Notes under the pieces: generated by a model
Seen by the model: only the letters and a program-made list of their open reading frames with translations
What the model was told of the DNA's origin: nothing
The model's database searches: none
NCBI RefSeq assembly: GCF_037577855.1
Contig: NZ_JBAKFX010000001.1
Span: 62,001 to 126,000 of the forward strand
Source of the DNA: Dethiothermospora halolimnae
GTDB lineage: Bacteria > Bacillota > Clostridia > Tissierellales > VENL01
Length of the DNA stretch: 64,000 nucleotides
Direction of reading: 5' to 3'
Translations under genes and position numbers: made by a program
Shown here: positions 62,636-64,000 of the stretch, piece after piece
Numbering within the stretch: the first letter of the stretch is position 1
Layout: each line of letters begins with the position of its first letter

Positions 62636-64000
62636 ATGGTATCTTTTTTAATTTCTATAGTCGTACTTATATTAGGTTATTTCACCTATGGTAAATTTGT
62701 GGAAAAGGTTTTCGGTGTAGAGGAAAATAGGCCTACTCCTGCCAAAACTATGAATGATGGAGTTGACTTTATCGAGTTAAGTTGGCCTAGAATATTTTTA
62801 ATTCAATTTCTTAATATAGCAGGTCTAGGTCCTATATTTGGTGCTATAATGGGGGCTTTATTTGGTCCAACTGCTTTTTTATGGATAGTCTTTGGTAGTA
62901 TATTTGCAGGAGGAGTTCACGATTATTTCTCAGGTATGTTATCAATGAGACATGAAGGTAAGAGTATCTCAGAAATTGTTGGTATTTATTTAGGAGATAA
63001 TGCTAAAAAAGTTATGAGGATTTTTTCTGTACTTCTATTAATTCTTGTTGGTACAGTATTTATGACTGGGCCAGCTAATCTTTTATCTGACTTAGATCTT
63101 GGTGGATTAAATAGTGTAAATATGTGGCTAGGAATTATAATAGTTTATTATTTCTTAGCAACCATATTACCTGTAGATAAAATTATAGGTAAAATCTATC
63201 CTCTATTTGGATCAGCTTTACTTATTATGGCTGTAGGAATCGCCAGTATGTTAATTATAAATGGCTATGACATACCAGAAATTACTCTATCTAATATGCA
63301 TCCTAAAGAATTGCCTATATGGCCTATGTTATTTGTTACAATAGCCTGTGGTGCAATAAGTGGTTTCCATGCAACCCAATCCCCTATGATGGCAAGATGT
63401 CTTTCAAATGAAAAATATGGTCGAAAGGTTTTCTATGGCTCCATGATTGCAGAGGGTATTATAGCTCTTATTTGGGCAGCTGCAGCTATGACTTTCTTTG
63501 ATGGAGGTATATTAGGATTGAGTGAAGCTGTAGATAGCGGTGGTGCAGCTACCGTTGTAAACACAATATCCAGTAGTTTACTTGGTAAAGTTGGTGGTAT
63601 ATTAGCTATGTTTGGAGTTATAGCAGCTCCTATAACTTCAGGAGATACAGCCTTTAGAAGTGCTCGTCTTGCTATTTCAGATGCTGTTGGAGTTAAACAA
63701 GCTAAAATAAAAAACAGATTACTTTTAGCTGCTCCTATATTTGCTGTTGGTTTCCTATTAACTAGAATAGACTTTAGTATTATTTGGAGATATTTTGCTT
63801 GGTCTAACCAAACCCTTGCAACTATAGTACTTTGGGCAACTGCTGCATATCTTATTAAAAATAAAAAATTACACTGGATTGCTACTATACCGGCTACCTT
63901 TATGACCGGGGTTAGTATAACCTATATATTACAATCTCCAGAAGGTTTTAGTTTATCAACAGTTATTTCATACCCGGTGGGTATAATAGCTTCAGTATTA
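62636..64000 (+). CDS. cstA: CstA-family transporter (pyruvate/peptide uptake), cut by window edge
   Basis: 455 residues visible with no stop; the end is outside the window. Multiple helices with CstA signatures: FIELSWPRIFLIQFLNIAGLGPIFGAIMGALFGP, GGVHDYFSGMLSMRHEGKSISE, GFHATQSPMMARCLSNEKYGRKVFYGSMIAEGIIALIWAA and APITSGDTAFRSARLAISD. In Escherichia coli the paralogue BtsT imports pyruvate under a LytS/LytTR system; CstA is linked to peptide and pyruvate uptake in starvation. Same operon order here suggests pyruvate or a related acid. GGGAGG lies 8 nt before the ATG. Confidence 0.92.
   Translation, partial: MVSFLISIVVLILGYFTYGKFVEKVFGVEENRPTPAKTMNDGVDFIELSWPRIFLIQFLNIAGLGPIFGAIMGALFGPTAFLWIVFGSIFAGGVHDYFSGMLSMRHEGKSISEIVGIYLGDNAKKVMRIFSVLLLILVGTVFMTGPANLLSDLDLGGLNSVNMWLGIIIVYYFLATILPVDKIIGKIYPLFGSALLIMAVGIASMLIINGYDIPEITLSNMHPKELPIWPMLFVTIACGAISGFHATQSPMMARCLSNEKYGRKVFYGSMIAEGIIALIWAAAAMTFFDGGILGLSEAVDSGGAATVVNTISSSLLGKVGGILAMFGVIAAPITSGDTAFRSARLAISDAVGVKQAKIKNRLLLAAPIFAVGFLLTRIDFSIIWRYFAWSNQTLATIVLWATAAYLIKNKKLHWIATIPATFMTGVSITYILQSPEGFSLSTVISYPVGIIASVL

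Overview
The window is strongly A+T-rich, uses GGAGG-type Shine-Dalgarno (SD) sites almost everywhere, and starts several genes with TTG or GTG. Gene content fits an anaerobic, motile, low-GC Firmicute of the class Clostridia (Tissierellia/Clostridiales-like): an iron-sulfur flavoprotein, an EFR1-type ferredoxin, a CD3324-type protein, a paired YdcZ-type (DUF606) transporter, a cobalamin riboswitch and LytTR signalling. No rRNA, tRNA, prophage or CRISPR array was found. Most of it is ordinary chromosomal 'housekeeping plus accessory' DNA, with several small mobile or repetitive elements scattered through intergenic spaces.

Layout. 1-7.2 kb: start of an ABC exporter (cut by the window edge), an iron-sulfur flavoprotein behind a promoter and palindromic operator, an Old Yellow Enzyme, an esterase, an AraC/GyrI regulator, a CPBP protease and an acetyltransferase. 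7.7-19.8 kb: DUF418 membrane protein, ABC exporter, TPR/SEC-C protein, secreted unknown, acetyltransferase remnant, neutral-ceramidase-like enzyme, nucleotide kinase-like protein, TtcA-like tRNA thiolase, ATP-grasp ligase and an S41 protease. 20.07-22.15 kb: an intact IS1182-type insertion sequence. 22.2-29.7 kb: a second SEC-C protein, YkvA, DUF4153, then a corrinoid ABC transporter under a cobalamin riboswitch. 29.8-38 kb: two near-identical Y1 (RAYT-like) transposase elements bracketing VOC, WYL, methyltransferase, S9 peptidase, GNAT and CD3324 genes, with orphan copies of the element end. 38-45 kb: EFR1 ferredoxin, a broken serpin, pseudouridine synthase, glyoxalase, an MBL hydrolase and the YdcZ pair. 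45.2-53 kb: a Crp/Fnr regulator, histidyl-tRNA synthetase, WYL regulator, two diguanylate cyclases, YitT and EamA. 53-64 kb: two chemoreceptors, MsrA, DUF2804, a zinc/manganese ABC transporter and a LytS/LytTR/CstA operon running off the right edge.

The most striking element is the hisS leader (about 47,450-47,700, minus strand). It has a consensus promoter, a 15-codon leader peptide ending His-His-His-stop, and mutually exclusive hairpins ending in a 52-nt perfect palindrome terminator. This is the full logic of a ribosome-mediated attenuator, where a T-box would be expected in Firmicutes. The synthetase it serves looks like the archaeal/eukaryotic-type HisRS. Between terminator and gene lies a five-unit, 28-bp tandem array of a palindrome that is also dispersed elsewhere in the window.

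Two further repeat families deserve attention: a GTAG-plus-palindrome repeat that looks like a REP, and the AAATTTAAAAACGGTTCAG ends of the Y1-transposase elements, whose orphan copies overlap the stop codons of neighbouring genes.
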